From: Leptodontidium sp. MPI-SDFR-AT-0119
Lineage: Eukaryota > Ascomycota > Leotiomycetes > Helotiales > Leptodontidiaceae
Length of the DNA stretch: 64,000 bases
Reading direction: 5' to 3'
Assembly (NCBI GenBank): GCA_020726505.1
Contig: JAHLEZ010000021.1
Span: 992,001 to 1,056,000 of the forward strand
The notes under the pieces were generated by a model. It was not told the DNA's origin. It saw only the letters and a list, made by a program, of their open reading frames with translations, and made no database searches. Position numbers and translations under genes: made by a program. Shown in pieces: positions 19,851 to 31,643 of the stretch. Positions within the stretch are counted from its first letter, which is position 1; the number at the start of each line of letters is the position of its first letter.

Positions 19851-20994
19851 ATGTCCAAGAGCGAAAACCACGCTACCATTCTCCGAGAGAAGGGAGCCAA
19901 ATTGGAGTTCGAAACTCGTCCAGTTCCAGTTCCGGCTGCTGGAGAGGTGCTGATTCGAAATCATGCCATTGCTCTTAACCCCGTCGATTGGAAGCGCCGC
20001 GATTGGGGGTTTGCAATTGCCTCTTATCCCACAATCTTGGGTAGCGGTATGCCTTCTGCTTGAAGTCTTTCCGTCCCCAGCTCCTGATCGAAGTCCCTCG
20101 CCGCATGCCTGTCTATATTGTGCTAACTCCTGATCGCTGCTAGACGTAAGCGGTGTGGTGGAGGCAGTCGGTGCGGACGTCAAGCTGTTCAAAGCCGGCG
20201 ACCGAGTCTTTGGTTTCGCAAATGGCCTTGTGACAGGAAATCTCGACAACTCTGCATTCCAAACCTATACCTGCGTACCTGACTTCACTGTCGGAAAGAT
20301 ACCCGACACTATGTCCTTCGAGCTCGCGGCACTGTTGCCCATGTCCTTGGGGACTTCTGGCACCGCACTGTTCAACGACTTAGGGATCCCTCTTCCCATC
20401 TCTGCTGAGATCCCTAAGGAGTCGGCAGGATCGATTCTTGTATGGGGCGGCGCGTCTGCTGTTGGGTCCATGGCTATCCAGTTGGCGAGGCTCGCCGGGT
20501 ATACTGTGTATTCGACTTCAAGTCCAGCTCATCATGCATACCTCAAGGAGCTGGGTGCAGTTGCAGCGTTCGACTATCGCTCCTCGACCGTGGTGGAGGA
20601 TATTGTCGTAGCGGCGAAGAAAGCGGGCCAGCCCATCACCTACGCCGTCGATGCTATCGCTGAAGGCGAAACCTTTGGACAGACAGCAAGCGTTCTAGCA
20701 AAGTCTGGGGGTAAAGGATCGAAAATGGCTCATTTACTGCCATGGCCGGAAACCGAGGTTGTGCCAGAGGGGGTTGAGAACATAAACTCCATGTGTGACA
20801 AGTGTTGGGGTGTCAGGAAGGACATGTCCATTTCGTTGTTCCATGAGACCGTGCCGGTTGCATTGGCAAACGGCACTCTCGTCCCGAGCCCAAGGTTGAG
20901 AATCATTGAAGGAGGCTTGCATGGCTTGGAAGATGCGTTGGTCATTCTCTCGAAGAGGGTGAGTGCTCAGAAATTGGTTGTCTCAGTGAAATAG
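19851..20994 (+). CDS. Zinc-independent MDR (enoyl-reductase-like) oxidoreductase
   Basis: Exons 19851-20046 and 20144-20994 joined over a 97-base GTATGC...GCTAG intron give 348 residues. The N-terminal GroES-like part has ALNPVDWKRRDWG and, across the splice, ILGSDVSGVVEAVG; the Rossmann part has ILVWGGASAVGSMAIQLA near residue 165 and GYTVYSTSSPAHHAYLKELGA. The catalytic zinc ligands of classical alcohol dehydrogenases are absent. This pattern is typical of fungal trans-enoyl reductase/quinone-reductase-like enzymes, which use NADPH; some act with polyketide synthases, others stand alone. No PKS is visible in the window. The start is the ATG at 19851; the frame is open 12 bases further up only from a TTG. 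Confidence 0.88.
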
Positions 20995-22135
20995 AGTGTT
21001 GAGTCCGGCGCAATGTTTTGAAAGACGAACATCGATCACTAGTGTAGATAGGTGATAATGGCTAGATCTCGTTCATTTACCAAATCAAAATGCGAACAAA
21101 TGAGGATAAGGTTCGGAGGTTGCCTCCTGCGATGTGATGTTGGGATGTGCGACAAAACCTGGAGCACTGAAGCGATAGGCTATTTCACAAAAGAAGGCAT
21201 TTGGATTCTCTCCAAGGTCAGCGGGCAGCTAGGTAGTTCTAAACTCGATTGAAGTGTCGATCAAGTATGCTCAGACATAATTGTGCCTTCAGAGCAAACC
21301 TGATACTTTTCTAGGTCGAAATAAGAAAAAGTACTAGATAGAGGTCAAACTCTTGAGCTCTGTTTGTTTCTGTGTAGGTATTAGTCAACTTCCTACTCAT
21401 CTTGGCCATCATGGTAAAACAGAACCTGTAGCATATCGCTCAAAGCGATGACCGAATCGGCAATCCGCAGAGTGGGTAGCCTCCGCGTCTCTTCACACCT
21501 CGCACCGTCCCGTAAGTGGAGGTTATGTCGTAACTTCGTAATCTTTACGCTCAAGACCCTCCCTGTGTTGTGGCGTCTATGTCCCTGAACCCCACAGTTC
21601 TCGAAGCAGTAAAAAGCTTAACGTTATGGTACTTCCGGAATTCCGCTAACTTTTCCCCCTCCACCTCTAAACTCCAACTTATGCCTCTTCGATTTCTTCG
21701 CCTTATTTCGTACAGCGATAATCCGCGAACTTTAAAGGAAAATGTCCGGTGACGTAAACCCTGCGTCTTGGAAACCCTAAGTCCGAATCCCGCATTAGGT
21801 ACTCGTACTGTAACGAATGGACCTCACATAGTGGTTTGTGGACCAAGTATCTGGGAGATAGGAACTCATTAGGACCTAAACTCCGTTCGTGCAACTGTAT
21901 AAGGGTGCAAAATTGATCTTTTACAGCATTTCGTCACCAACAGTTTTCGAACAGAATATCTACCTTTCCCAATTGCAATAGATTTATTGCTTCATTATCC
22001 CAGTCCTCGCTGTCGTGGGGAAAAGCCGGTAGCTAAAGTGCCTCTCAAAACTTTATTCTTCGTATGCCCCACATTGAACCTTGTGGCGACCGGCTACTCA
22101 CCTACCACTTCAGACTTCCAATAACTCCTCGAAAG
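20995..22135. other. 1.1 kb intergenic, no gene seen
   Basis: Short frames only. An in-frame ATG at 22064 would extend the aldo/keto reductase by 24 residues, but the added sequence is not family-like. Confidence 0.5.
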
Positions 22136-23397
22136 ATGCCTCAAATCCTAGGAAAAGAAGTTGGCCCGATCGGCTATGGCTTGATGGGTAAGACCACATC
22201 TTTCAACCCAGGACCAAAGCTCATATATTTCCTGTCTAGGCTTCACATGGAGACCCACTCCCGTTCCCGAGGAGCAAGCTTTCGCGGCCATGAAGGCATC
22301 TCTAGCCGTTGGGTGTAACTTCTGGAACGCTGGGGAGTTCTACGGTACTCCGGAGTATAAATCTCTCCACCTCCTGAACCGATACTTCACGAAGTATCCC
22401 GAAGATGCGCCGAAAGTCGCTCTCAGTATCAAGGGCGGTCTCAAGGGCCGGGCTTTGGACGGAAGTCCCGAGAACATCAAGAACAGTATCGAGAACTGTC
22501 TGAGAATCCTCGATGGCGCGAAAAGCATCGACATCTTCGAGTGTGCGAGAGTTGACCCGAACACTCCCATCGAAATCACTCTCAAAGCTCTGAAGGAGCA
22601 CGTGGAGATCGGAAACATCGGGGGTATTGGCCTCAGTGAGGTCTCGGCAGCCACTATTCGAAGGGCTGTTAAAGTCACAAATATTGTGGCAGTAGAAGCC
22701 GAGCTCTCGTTGTGGAGTTTGGATATTCTAAGCAACGGAGTCACTCAGGCTTGTGCCGAGTTTCACATTCCAGTTGTTGGGTAATCAGAACAACCCACCT
22801 CTCTCACTTCTAATTTGCTGATTGAAATACAGATACTCGCCTATCGGGCACGGGATGTTGACTGGACAGATCAAAAGCCCCGACGATATTCCAGAAGGAG
22901 ACTTTCGACGAACAATGCCTAGATTTTCGAAGGAGAACTTCGAGACGAACTTGGAGCTCGTCCGCCAAGTCCAAGAGCTTGCAAAGAACAAGGATTGTAC
23001 TCCAGCCCAGCTGGCTATCGCCTGTGAGACCCAACTTCCAATTCAGCGTCCTTGGGCAGCTGTCGAAGCCAACATGGATCGATATTCCTGAGATATACGT
23101 GCACTCCTACCACCTGAGACAGGAGCAACGCCAGTCCATCCGTTACTTTTGGACTAGCAGGAGATCGTGTGCTAATCTTGACCTGTTCTCTTAGGGGTGA
23201 AGCATCTGTCGAAAAAGGACGGAAATCCCGAGATCTTCCCACTTCCCGGCGCAACAACTGTAGCTCAAGTAGAGGAGAACGGAGAGGAGGTTGGTCTATC
23301 TGTTAGCGATATCGAAGCGATCGACAAGATTCTACAGGGATTCGAGGTGAGAGGAGATCGATATGACGACCACCAAATGAAGTTAATTAATGGGTGA
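22136..23397 (+). CDS. Aldo/keto reductase, pyridoxal reductase-like (AKR8 type)
   Basis: Four exons, 22136-22187, 22240-22780, 22833-23023 and 23195-23397, encode 328 residues with all phases consistent. The fold is readable: GPIGYGLMG then FTWRPTPVPEEQAFAAMK, the catalytic-Tyr region FWNAGEFYGTPEY, the Lys region ALSIKGGL, SIDIFECARVDPN, IGGIGLSEVSA, AYSPIGHGMLTG-like segment and EIFPLPGATTVAQVEEN near the C-terminus, which binds NADPH. The sequence resembles fungal/fission-yeast pyridoxal reductase (Plr1), which reduces pyridoxal to pyridoxine. The third intron (171 b) is unusually long for this window. It is co-directional with the MDR gene 1.1 kb upstream. Confidence 0.88.
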
Positions 23398-24355
23398 TTG
23401 ATGATGCTGAAATTGGGAAGAAAGATAGCTCCGATTTCTTTGACTTATTTAAAGTTTTTGACTATTCAATAGATTTAGTCTCGATACACTGTAGAGAGTT
23501 AGATCGTAGAGATTGCGTCTTTCGCATCTTCAATGTGAGCTCGTTTGAGTCCGTCCCAGTACACAGTCTCACAGCCACATTCGTATGCTCATGCGCTTAG
23601 AGCCGGGCCAGGATTGGAAGTGCGAACGGAGGAGTGTCCGTCGACTTCGACCCCGATGGGGCTCCTTCGGCAAGGCAACACATATAGGTGACGAAGGCAA
23701 GTCAGGAAATCCTCCTCCGTAACACGTAAAAATTTGAAATTTATATTATATTCCTAAACACGTATCTTACCGAACTCGAGAAATTCACAATCCCGATTAA
23801 ACAATATTAAATCTTTCGCAGTTACGCCTGGCAGTATACACTTGCTACCAGACCACTGGCAGGATAAGAGAAAGAGATCATCTTTCGATTTTTACAAGTA
23901 CTTAACAAATCATCTGAATTGTTGGCATCTATGCTTAAGTGCTGCCTAGTGGTTCTCTATCCACTTTAAGTAAAAGACAAGTAACATTAGCTTAACATAA
24001 GTATACTCAGATAATAAAGCACAAGTAGTTTTTACAAACTAAAAAGTATAGAAGTGGCTTTATCCATATATTATTTCATTTTGTATGTTTTGTACCCCCA
24101 AGTAATACTTAAATAAGAAGCTCCCTAACGACGACTTCCAAATTAAAGCTCACGACCATTTTCTAATCGCCAACTCCTTTCTTAACTATATCTATACCAG
24201 TCTTTAAATCTTCACTCCAGCATTTCTACCAACACAGTTCCACGACCAAATCGGCAATTAAGTAGATATACCTCCATCTCCATCAAAAAGGATATTGAGT
24301 CTGTCCTAGCAAAGTTCAGTCGGTGAGTTTGCAAGAGGTCCCCCCCCACTTGAGC
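23398..24355. other. AT-rich intergenic tract
   Basis: From about 23730 to 24270 the sequence is strongly AT-rich (ATTTATATTATATTCC, ATAATAAAGCACAAG). No gene or transposon domain seen. The right end is the 3' flank of the permease. Confidence 0.5.
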
Positions 24356-26347
24356 TTAAAACAAAGCGTGCAAAACTCTTCTCCAAGCTGGGTAGCTAGC
24401 GACCTTGCGCTTTGTCTCATTGATGGCTTCCCAATTGACCTCTCTGCGTCCAGTATCGACATCAATCTTATCCAATGTCAACCATCCAGTTCGCTTCCAC
24501 AGATACCCACAAGCCCAGAAGACGATGACAACTGGGAGTGCAAGCATAGCCTTGAACCAATCTTCAGCTGTGCCGAGCTTGCCATTGTTACCCAGAGGGT
24601 ACAGGGCGGTATAGAACTATATTGTGTCAGTGAGAATCTGGTGATAAAATCGAGGGAACGCTAACTTGAGCTGCGAGTACGAGAATGATGAGGATCAACC
24701 CGAACCATGAACCCCAAACACCGCCAGCGGCCTTGAAAGGAATCTCATCCAGTGTATGGCCATGATGCTTCCACGCAGCTCTGAAACGGATATGCGCAAC
24801 ACAGATCGAGCCCCAGGTGAACAGAGCAGCGAGGCCAGACAAAGCGAGCAGCCAATCGAAAATGGTAGGACCACTTGCAGCGGCGTTGACATAGCCAATC
24901 GCACCACAAAGCAGGATCGCAATAGTAGCGAACAGCGGACGACCGGACTTGTCGATATAGGAGAAGAATTTTGGGGCGTAACCTTGCTCGGAAAGAGCGC
25001 AGAGTGTTCGAGAGCCGCCGTACACACCGGAGTTACCGATGGAGATGACTGAGATGAGAATGATGGCATTCATGAAGTGATTATAGCCAAACAAACCTGC
25101 ATCTTCGCCGACAATTACGAAGGGACTTGCGTTGACATCGATAACTGCTCCAGAGCCGAGAAGTCTTTGATCAGTGGAGCTAGACTTGGTTAGCTAAAGC
25201 TTCAAGAAGCAATAAAGGAATCTCGCCTCACGAGCAGCCCAACGAAGAGCAGGCCGACGATGTAAAAGCATGTAATGCGCCAGAAAACCTGCTTGATTGC
25301 CCCGGGCAGAGCAGTAGCGGGATTCTGAGATTCAGCGGCAGCCAATCCGACGAGTTCTGTGCCCGAGAACGCAAATGCGGCGGTGACAAAAACAGAGCAG
25401 ACACCCTTGAATCCGTTCTTGAACGCTCCTGGATCGTGCCAAAGTCTAGCTCCCCAGTATGAATCGAACTTGGAATCTGAAGGCCCACCGCCGAGTACTA
25501 TTTCTATATGTTAGAAAAAGTTAGGTAGTTCGTTACGTTGGCTTACCCAAAACCAAGCCAATGATCATGAAAGCTACAATCGCACCCAGTTTCAAGATAC
25601 TGGACCAAAACTCCTCTTCGGCATATCCAAGAACGCCGAAAACGTTGATTGCAATAATCGCAACGAGGAAAATTGTAATCCATACGGCAGGATCAATATC
25701 CTTGTTCCAGTACTGGGTCGTGACGGATGCTACGACCAGCTCCAAGGGCAACACGATAGCCCATTGGAAAACATAATTCCACCCCATAGCGAATCCCCAA
25801 CTGGGGTCGATGAACCGAGTCGAGTATGTGTAAAATCCACCAGAGACTGGGTACATGACGGCAAGTTCCCCAAGAGCGTAGACTGTGGATTCGGTTAGTG
25901 ACGTTTGTTGCGTCATACTATCTGGCGAACCAAAACTCACCAACATTGAAAATCATGAAGCCCATGATCGCAAAATCAACAAGAAGCGTTCCAGGACCCT
26001 GGAAGAAGGTCAATTCTTGTTGCACAATGCACATTTCCTTGTCGTCGGTTCATGATGGGTGGTCAACTTACTCCACGATACAGGGCAGAACCTGATCCAA
26101 CGAAGAAACCAGCTCCGATCGAACCTCCAATGGCAATCATATGTAAGTGGCGTGGCTTCATGGTCTGATTGAGTGCATTTTCACCGGGGGCTGATGTGCG
26201 CTTTTTGAACGATTCGGCAGTGCAGCCCATGCGTGTCCAGAAAGACAGGTTCTCCTGTTGAACAACGACGTTGCCCATCTTGAAGTCTGGAGGCGTATCA
26301 CGGCGGGCAACGCCATCTTTGTCGGAATCGCTTGTTCTGGTGGCCAT
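24356..26347 (-). CDS. Amino-acid permease (fungal YAT/AAT type)
   Basis: Six exons, 26347-26072, 25998-25941, 25882-25547, 25503-25232, 25184-24666 and 24616-24356, sum to 574 codons (573 residues). After a polar cytosolic N-terminus comes the first-helix signature KPRHLHMIAIGGSIGAGFFVG; later FVTAAFAFSGTELVGLAAAE and GNSGVYGGSRTLCALSEQG are diagnostic of proton-coupled yeast amino-acid transporters. About twelve membrane spans are expected at the plasma membrane. The C-terminal tail (WEAINETKRKVASYPAWRRVLHALF) resembles the conserved cytosolic end that controls turnover in this family. The start follows a leader with an upstream in-frame ATG (26413) that I did not prefer because MATRTSDSD looks family-like. 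Substrate range unknown. Confidence 0.9.
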
Positions 26348-27298
26348 GTTGATGGGAGGGTATGCTTTTGAGTGTTGATGAAAGAAAGTGATGAGAGGGA
26401 GAACTGTAAACAAGGGGGATATAGAGGAATCTATAAGAATACGAGCTGGCTAACTACAATGCTATCAAGGACCGGTCACACTTGAGTAGCAGCAAGACAA
26501 GACTTCTGACGTATGGCTTCAACTTGCTCAGTCTAACATAGACTCTAAAACCTGGGGTACCGAGAAAAGAGAGGAAGCTACATGATAACGATGTGGGGCT
26601 AAAGTCAGGATTGGATGAAAGCAACATATTGCCCCATTGTAAAAGAAATAATGCTGACCTTGTGAGATTCTCCACAGACAGGGCTCGCTACCAACGAACT
26701 AGTAGGAGGGATGCTGATATGGATGCATCCTCTCATTTGGGAAAGGAACTCCACAGGAAGTTTTTCTTTATCAATCATAAGGCAGGGTGAAATTGGAGTA
26801 GGCCTAGCCTTCAAAACATTTTGCCGAGAAGCCCACTAACAACCCTACGATAGCCAGGCGAACTTCAACGGCGTAGAGATGTACTCAAAATACAGTCAAC
26901 CAGAGGACATGCAATTAGAGAATGTTTGATAGGAGATTTAGAACCATCAATATTGATGCACGCTGCAGTTTCGAGGGGTTGGGTATATCGGTAGCTTATT
27001 TGACTTCGCTGGCTTAGCCGGTTGAGCTAAACGCCTGCTGTCCTCCCAAATATCATGCCTCAACCATGCTGGGCACCAACTTTGCCTAGCACTCCGTCAC
27101 CGATTTCTGAACCCCTTCCAACATGGGACTGTTGATATTGTTGGCATGTGTCTGTTCTAGGCGACGACCCGTCTGAAGTCCCGTCCGAATTTTCCACGAC
27201 AGACCTGCGAGTCTGTCGCTGCGTTTCAGCGTGACTGTCAGGAGGAGCGAGGAACTGATTGTGGCTGCTCGTCGCGAAACCATAACTCAAGCAACCAC
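26348..27298. other. Intergenic, no gene seen
   Basis: About 950 bases containing the permease leader and promoter and the 3' flank of cfd1. Short frames on both strands have no motif. A tRNA-like D-arm word near 27010 was examined and rejected. Confidence 0.45.
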
Positions 27299-28263
27299 TC
27301 ACTCTGCCGCTCTCTGCTCCACCGCTGCTACTACATCCTTTGTAATACGTTCAAAAATCGAACACAATGAGCAGTCCTTGTACTTCTCGAGCAGCGTTCC
27401 AGGATCTTTAACATACGACGCGTCGTTCCCGTTCTCGTTGCTTCCAAGATTCTTGCCGTTGACCTCGGTGCCCACGGGGTAGTGTGGCTTTCTCCCAGTC
27501 TCGACTAACATGACGAATTGAGGATCGATAGGCACACTTGCCAGAAACCTGACTCCGAAGTCTTGTGCCATGAGTTCCCCGCCTCCAGCGTTGAAGATAT
27601 ATGTACATTCCGAACAGTTGGGACAGACAAATCCTCTCATATTCTCAACTACCCCAATGACATTTATGCCGGTCTTTGCGCAAAAGTTCAATTCCTTCTT
27701 GACGTCTGCAGTGGCCACAGCTTGAGGTGTGGTAACAACCACGGCTCCTGCGACTTGTCCAGGAAGCGCATTCTTGAGAAGTGTTTCCGCGAGTGATATA
27801 TGTTCGTCCGATGTTCCAGGCGGGGTATCAATAAGGAGATAATCGACTTCGCCCCAAAGGACATCTGACAGAAATTGCCGAACCATAGCAGTCTTCTTTG
27901 GTCCCCGCCAGACTACTGCATCTCCTCTTTCTCGAAGTAAGAAGCCTAAACTCATGCAAGAGAGTGAGCCTATGCCTGCAGCGGGGTTGGCACTGTGTAC
28001 AGGAACTGGTATCCATCCTCCTGGAGCTTGAGTGACTTTGGCGGACTCGATGCCGAAGAGCCTGGGAATCGATGGTCCTGTGAGATCTATATCGAGAATA
28101 CCAACAGAATGGCCAGCGAGGGAGAGGGAGAGGGCAAGTTGAGTCGTAATAGAAGACTTTCCTACGCCACCTTTGCCCGACAGGACCTTAAGAATTAGCA
28201 GTGTTCGTAATGGAGGACTATGCCATATACCAGGATAATATGTTTAACTTTGCTCAGAGACAT
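27299..28263 (-). CDS. cfd1: Cytosolic Fe-S cluster assembly factor Cfd1 (Mrp/NBP35 ATPase)
   Basis: A short first exon (28263-28231, 11 codons), a 44-base intron (GTATAT...CTTAAG) and a long exon 28186-27299 encode 306 residues. The Walker A is the deviant [10 protein letters not shown] at residues 14-23, followed by [17 protein letters not shown], the Walker B-like [14 protein letters not shown] and [19 protein letters not shown]. The C-terminal CPNCSEC (Cys 199, 202, 205) is the bridging cluster-binding motif. The N-terminal ferredoxin-like Cys cluster of Nbp35 is missing, which is why I call Cfd1. Cfd1 and Nbp35 form the scaffold of the cytosolic iron-sulfur assembly machinery. It is divergent from the next gene over 299 bases. 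Confidence 0.93.
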
Positions 28264-28562
28264 TCTGCCGCTTGTTGAGGACCTTCAATCGGGGTTATCT
28301 TGGAGTTGTTTCATTGCAAAAGCATTGCGATGTCGCAGTTAATAAAAAGCTTTATCGATTATCAATCCAAAGAAAACATTGTCCCGCGGCGGCCTCGGGG
28401 AAACGAAGCTCCGCGCCGCCGCATCCTCCCAGAGCATGGAACCTGAACCTGGCTGAACATCAGACCCAAACACTTTGGCGTCAATCGTCAGCGAACATGG
28501 CGGCGCTTCATTCTTCCTTAGAAATCACATCAATATGAGAGCTTCTGCTCGTTCCTACAGCT
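28264..28562. promoter_or_regulatory. Compact bidirectional promoter region, cfd1 / acidic protein
   Basis: 299 bases between divergent ATGs. No named regulatory site identified; role inferred from geometry. Confidence 0.45.
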
Positions 28563-31139
28563 ATGGACGATCCCTGGGGCAGCTCACCATGGGCAGACGA
28601 AGTACAACTACCGAACCCAACTAAGACAAAGGAGGATGCTCCTCGACCAACAACCCCAGTCCCAGCGCCGAAGTTGGGACTGGAAGAGAAGATAATTTCG
28701 CCATGGGGCGATGATGATGACAATGATAGATTTGGAGATTGGGCAGCTCTGCCGGCAGATCAGGAGCAGACATTAGGACTGGACGGAGCGGCGGATGGTT
28801 GGGGGAAACAACTTGCGGACACTGGGCATTTGACAAAGGGACCTGCTGATGCACTATCTACGGGTTGGGATGCTCACCATTCCCTGGGCAGCGAAGAACC
28901 TTCAGGTCTGGCCCCAAGTCCGTTTCCGGGAGCTCCAGAGCCAATGCGACAGCCCTCCCCAGATCCCTGGGCAGCAGATAGGCATGACAATGAGGAGGAT
29001 TCAGAGGATACCCAAGTTGCCGACCGACAGGAAGAAAAGACGGACGAGAGTCTCACAACATCGGAAAATGAGAGGCTGGCCGGTCCAGTCCCAGAAGCTG
29101 CAGAGTCAAACGAAACGTTTGTTCCTGAAGTGGAATCCGGGGATAGAGAAACTGCTACAATTGGAGACTACACTTCAGAGAATACGGCTACCAATGACCC
29201 AGGCAGGAAGGAACATCTGGAAGAGAAAGCATTGGATGGAGAGCCAGGCTCTGAAAGTCAAGAGAGTGATCCTGTGTCTCGACCATCTTCGTCACCTTCA
29301 GAGCGCAGTCACCACGATGAGCTACTGCAAGAATCCCCGAGGACATCCTTTGACGAAGAACCGAGGCCCAATCGCCCCCAGGTCCCAAGGAAAGTATCAA
29401 CAAAGGTCCAGGAATTGGTGCAACACTTTGATACGCTAGCAAAAAAGGAGGAAACAGAGCCAGCTACCACCCGAGCAGCCAGTGCCCAGGTTGCAAATCT
29501 GGAGGAAAATTCCGAAGAAGAGAGTAATGGAAACGGAGAAGACGATGATTTTGGAGACTTTGAGGAAGGGCAGTCGGATGATGAGGGGCTGCAATCGGAA
29601 GATCCTCAGACGTCGGAGCAGATTGTGAACCAAAGTCCAAGCGACGTAATGCCCCAACCCCAACGCCCTCCTTCCTCGGACAATGCTTTGATAAAGGATT
29701 ACGGTGTCGTGGAATACAAATTCGACCCCTCAATACTGGAGAGTATCTTCCTCGGTGATACTCCAGATCCCACATCAGAAACGATTTTTATACCAGATTC
29801 AGTCCCCTTTGACTCATTTTCTTCCACGGAACAACGGAAAACTTGGTACAGAATCTCAAGGTATGGGACCATGCGGAAACATAACAGTGGTAACGACGAA
29901 AATTATGTCCGAGTAAACTGGAAGCCGTCGACAATCCGGGACGACACCTTGAAAATTGTGTCTAGATGGATAGAAGAGGATCGCATTAGTGGCCGTGTGG
30001 TTTTGGGAGGTGGCAGCAAAGGCAGCACTGTCTTCGGATGGAATGACCCGAAAGCGCTAGCAGTTCCTCTTTCAGATGTCTTTATGAAGCATGGAAAGAA
30101 GATGTCAAATTTCAATAATGCCGTGGAATCTGTTCCGGAAGTACCTCGGGAGTGGCCGAAGGGACTGGTTCGAGACCGCTCGACGTCCAAAACACGCTCC
30201 CCATCCAGCAAACCGCGAAGAAAGAGCTCGGTCAAGGCTACGTCTGTTTCCATCTCTCCGGAGGTTCAAAATAGCCCAGCTGTCCCAGTTGCGACCTTTG
30301 CGTGGAACTCGGGTTCTGGAGCTGTGAGTCGAAACGCTGTCTCGCTGTCATCTGGGCAGAGGCTGTCAGGAGTAGTGTCAGATTCTATACCTCTCTCGGA
30401 CTCCCAGCCACCTCTCCGAAAGTCGAGATCTCCCAACACTTCGATTTCGTCTGCTATCCCTGGGAATCATGGTATTTCATCTCAAAAGTTCACCCCACCG
30501 GCTATTATGAACACCCAGTCGTCTATAGTACCTGCCCAGAAAAGTATCCCACTTCCAACTCTTTCGATGTCGATTGTTATGAACGATGACGATGATTGGG
30601 GTGAGATGGTTTCAACACCAGCCACTCCCACTCTGCCTGTCATTCCACCATCGAAAGGACTGCGTCACAAGAGATCGCAGAGCTTTGGGGGAATGCCTAC
30701 CAATACGTCACAAGGCGCGACGTCGAAAGGATGGATGGATGGTCAGGCGGAGGCGAGTCAACGGTCGACAACTAGTTTCGATGAGATTCTTACCCCACAA
30801 ACGCTCGTCCCTTCTTCGAGTAATCCCCAGGGCATGTCCAATGCAGATTTGTTCACCACTCCGGGCGATTTCAAGAATCCTGAACAATCTCTGTCGGCGC
30901 CGCCTGATCCGTGGGCATCAGCAGATTTTTCATTCTTCGAGACCACACCAGCTCCATCACCTAAACTTATGTCGTTACCCGCCTCAAAATCGGCAGGTTC
31001 CAAAAGTGTCAAGTTCGACACTCCACCCCCAGCTGCTCCTCGAAAGAATCAAAAGTCCCGGGAAGAGTTGGAGCATGATCGAATTGTGCAAAGTGTTGTC
31101 AAGGGATTACCCGACTTGTCTTACATGCTAAGGAAATGA
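28563..31139 (+). CDS. Large acidic protein with DFG/DW motifs, probable clathrin-adaptor accessory factor
   Basis: An uninterrupted frame of 858 residues. Acidic phenylalanine/tryptophan motifs recur: DDPWGSSPWADE at the N-terminus, DDDNDRFGDWAAL near 52, DDFGDFEEG near 327, DDDDWGEM near 675 and DPWASADFSFFE near 782. Such motifs bind the gamma-adaptin/GGA ear or AP-1 partners in known accessory proteins. A folded-looking central block of about 110 residues (from YKFDPSILESIFLG to ISGRVVLGGGSKGSTVFGW) is the most conserved-looking part. Much of the rest is Ser/Pro/Glu-rich and disordered. The terminus (DRIVQSVVKGLPDLSYMLRK) looks helical. I recall related uncharacterised proteins in other filamentous ascomycetes; a trafficking role is an inference. 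Confidence 0.8.
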   Translation: MDDPWGSSPWADEVQLPNPTKTKEDAPRPTTPVPAPKLGLEEKIISPWGDDDDNDRFGDWAALPADQEQTLGLDGAADGWGKQLADTGHLTKGPADALSTGWDAHHSLGSEEPSGLAPSPFPGAPEPMRQPSPDPWAADRHDNEEDSEDTQVADRQEEKTDESLTTSENERLAGPVPEAAESNETFVPEVESGDRETATIGDYTSENTATNDPGRKEHLEEKALDGEPGSESQESDPVSRPSSSPSERSHHDELLQESPRTSFDEEPRPNRPQVPRKVSTKVQELVQHFDTLAKKEETEPATTRAASAQVANLEENSEEESNGNGEDDDFGDFEEGQSDDEGLQSEDPQTSEQIVNQSPSDVMPQPQRPPSSDNALIKDYGVVEYKFDPSILESIFLGDTPDPTSETIFIPDSVPFDSFSSTEQRKTWYRISRYGTMRKHNSGNDENYVRVNWKPSTIRDDTLKIVSRWIEEDRISGRVVLGGGSKGSTVFGWNDPKALAVPLSDVFMKHGKKMSNFNNAVESVPEVPREWPKGLVRDRSTSKTRSPSSKPRRKSSVKATSVSISPEVQNSPAVPVATFAWNSGSGAVSRNAVSLSSGQRLSGVVSDSIPLSDSQPPLRKSRSPNTSISSAIPGNHGISSQKFTPPAIMNTQSSIVPAQKSIPLPTLSMSIVMNDDDDWGEMVSTPATPTLPVIPPSKGLRHKRSQSFGGMPTNTSQGATSKGWMDGQAEASQRSTTSFDEILTPQTLVPSSSNPQGMSNADLFTTPGDFKNPEQSLSAPPDPWASADFSFFETTPAPSPKLMSLPASKSAGSKSVKFDTPPPAAPRKNQKSREELEHDRIVQSVVKGLPDLSYMLRK

Positions 31140-31643
31140 TCGGATCGTACAAAAGGCTGTTGGTGTTTCAGTATATAATGGAGAAAGAGGAGGGCAGATA
31201 TGGAGTTGTCTTGATATGCATTTTAGCGGGGAGCATAGCTCATGAATCACGGTTGGATACTTGTATAACATAGGTATTGAGTATTAGGAGTTGGCCTTGG
31301 ATGGCCCTTATTCATTCGAATTATCTTAGAACAGTATGTTTCTTTTCGTGGATCTGCAAGGGTGCGAGCCAAGTGACTGTCATTCCTCTTGATCGCACCT
31401 ACTGTCAAAACCATGTTCAGAGCAAAGTCGCTCCTTCCTTCTCTGTCCCCCTCGTCTCCAAATCGGCACAGATATCTTCGAAGGCGTCCTATGTTAGTAT
31501 TCTTTAATTCCCATTATTTATCCTATAGGCCTATACTCCCAGAATTGTCATATATTCTACTCGTTTTCAGTCCCAAATAAAGTACTAGGGCTGTTCCCTC
31601 TCAGGGTAAATGACACGGAGACTGATATACATCCAAGACCAGG
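31140..31643. other. Intergenic, no gene seen
   Basis: 3' flank of the acidic protein and leader of the next gene; no coding signal. Confidence 0.5.

Noticed and set aside
27010..27045. tRNA-like D-arm sequence (TTAGCCGGTTGAGCTAA)
   Set aside because: No T arm (GGTTCGA.TCC) or acceptor pairing follows at the right distance.
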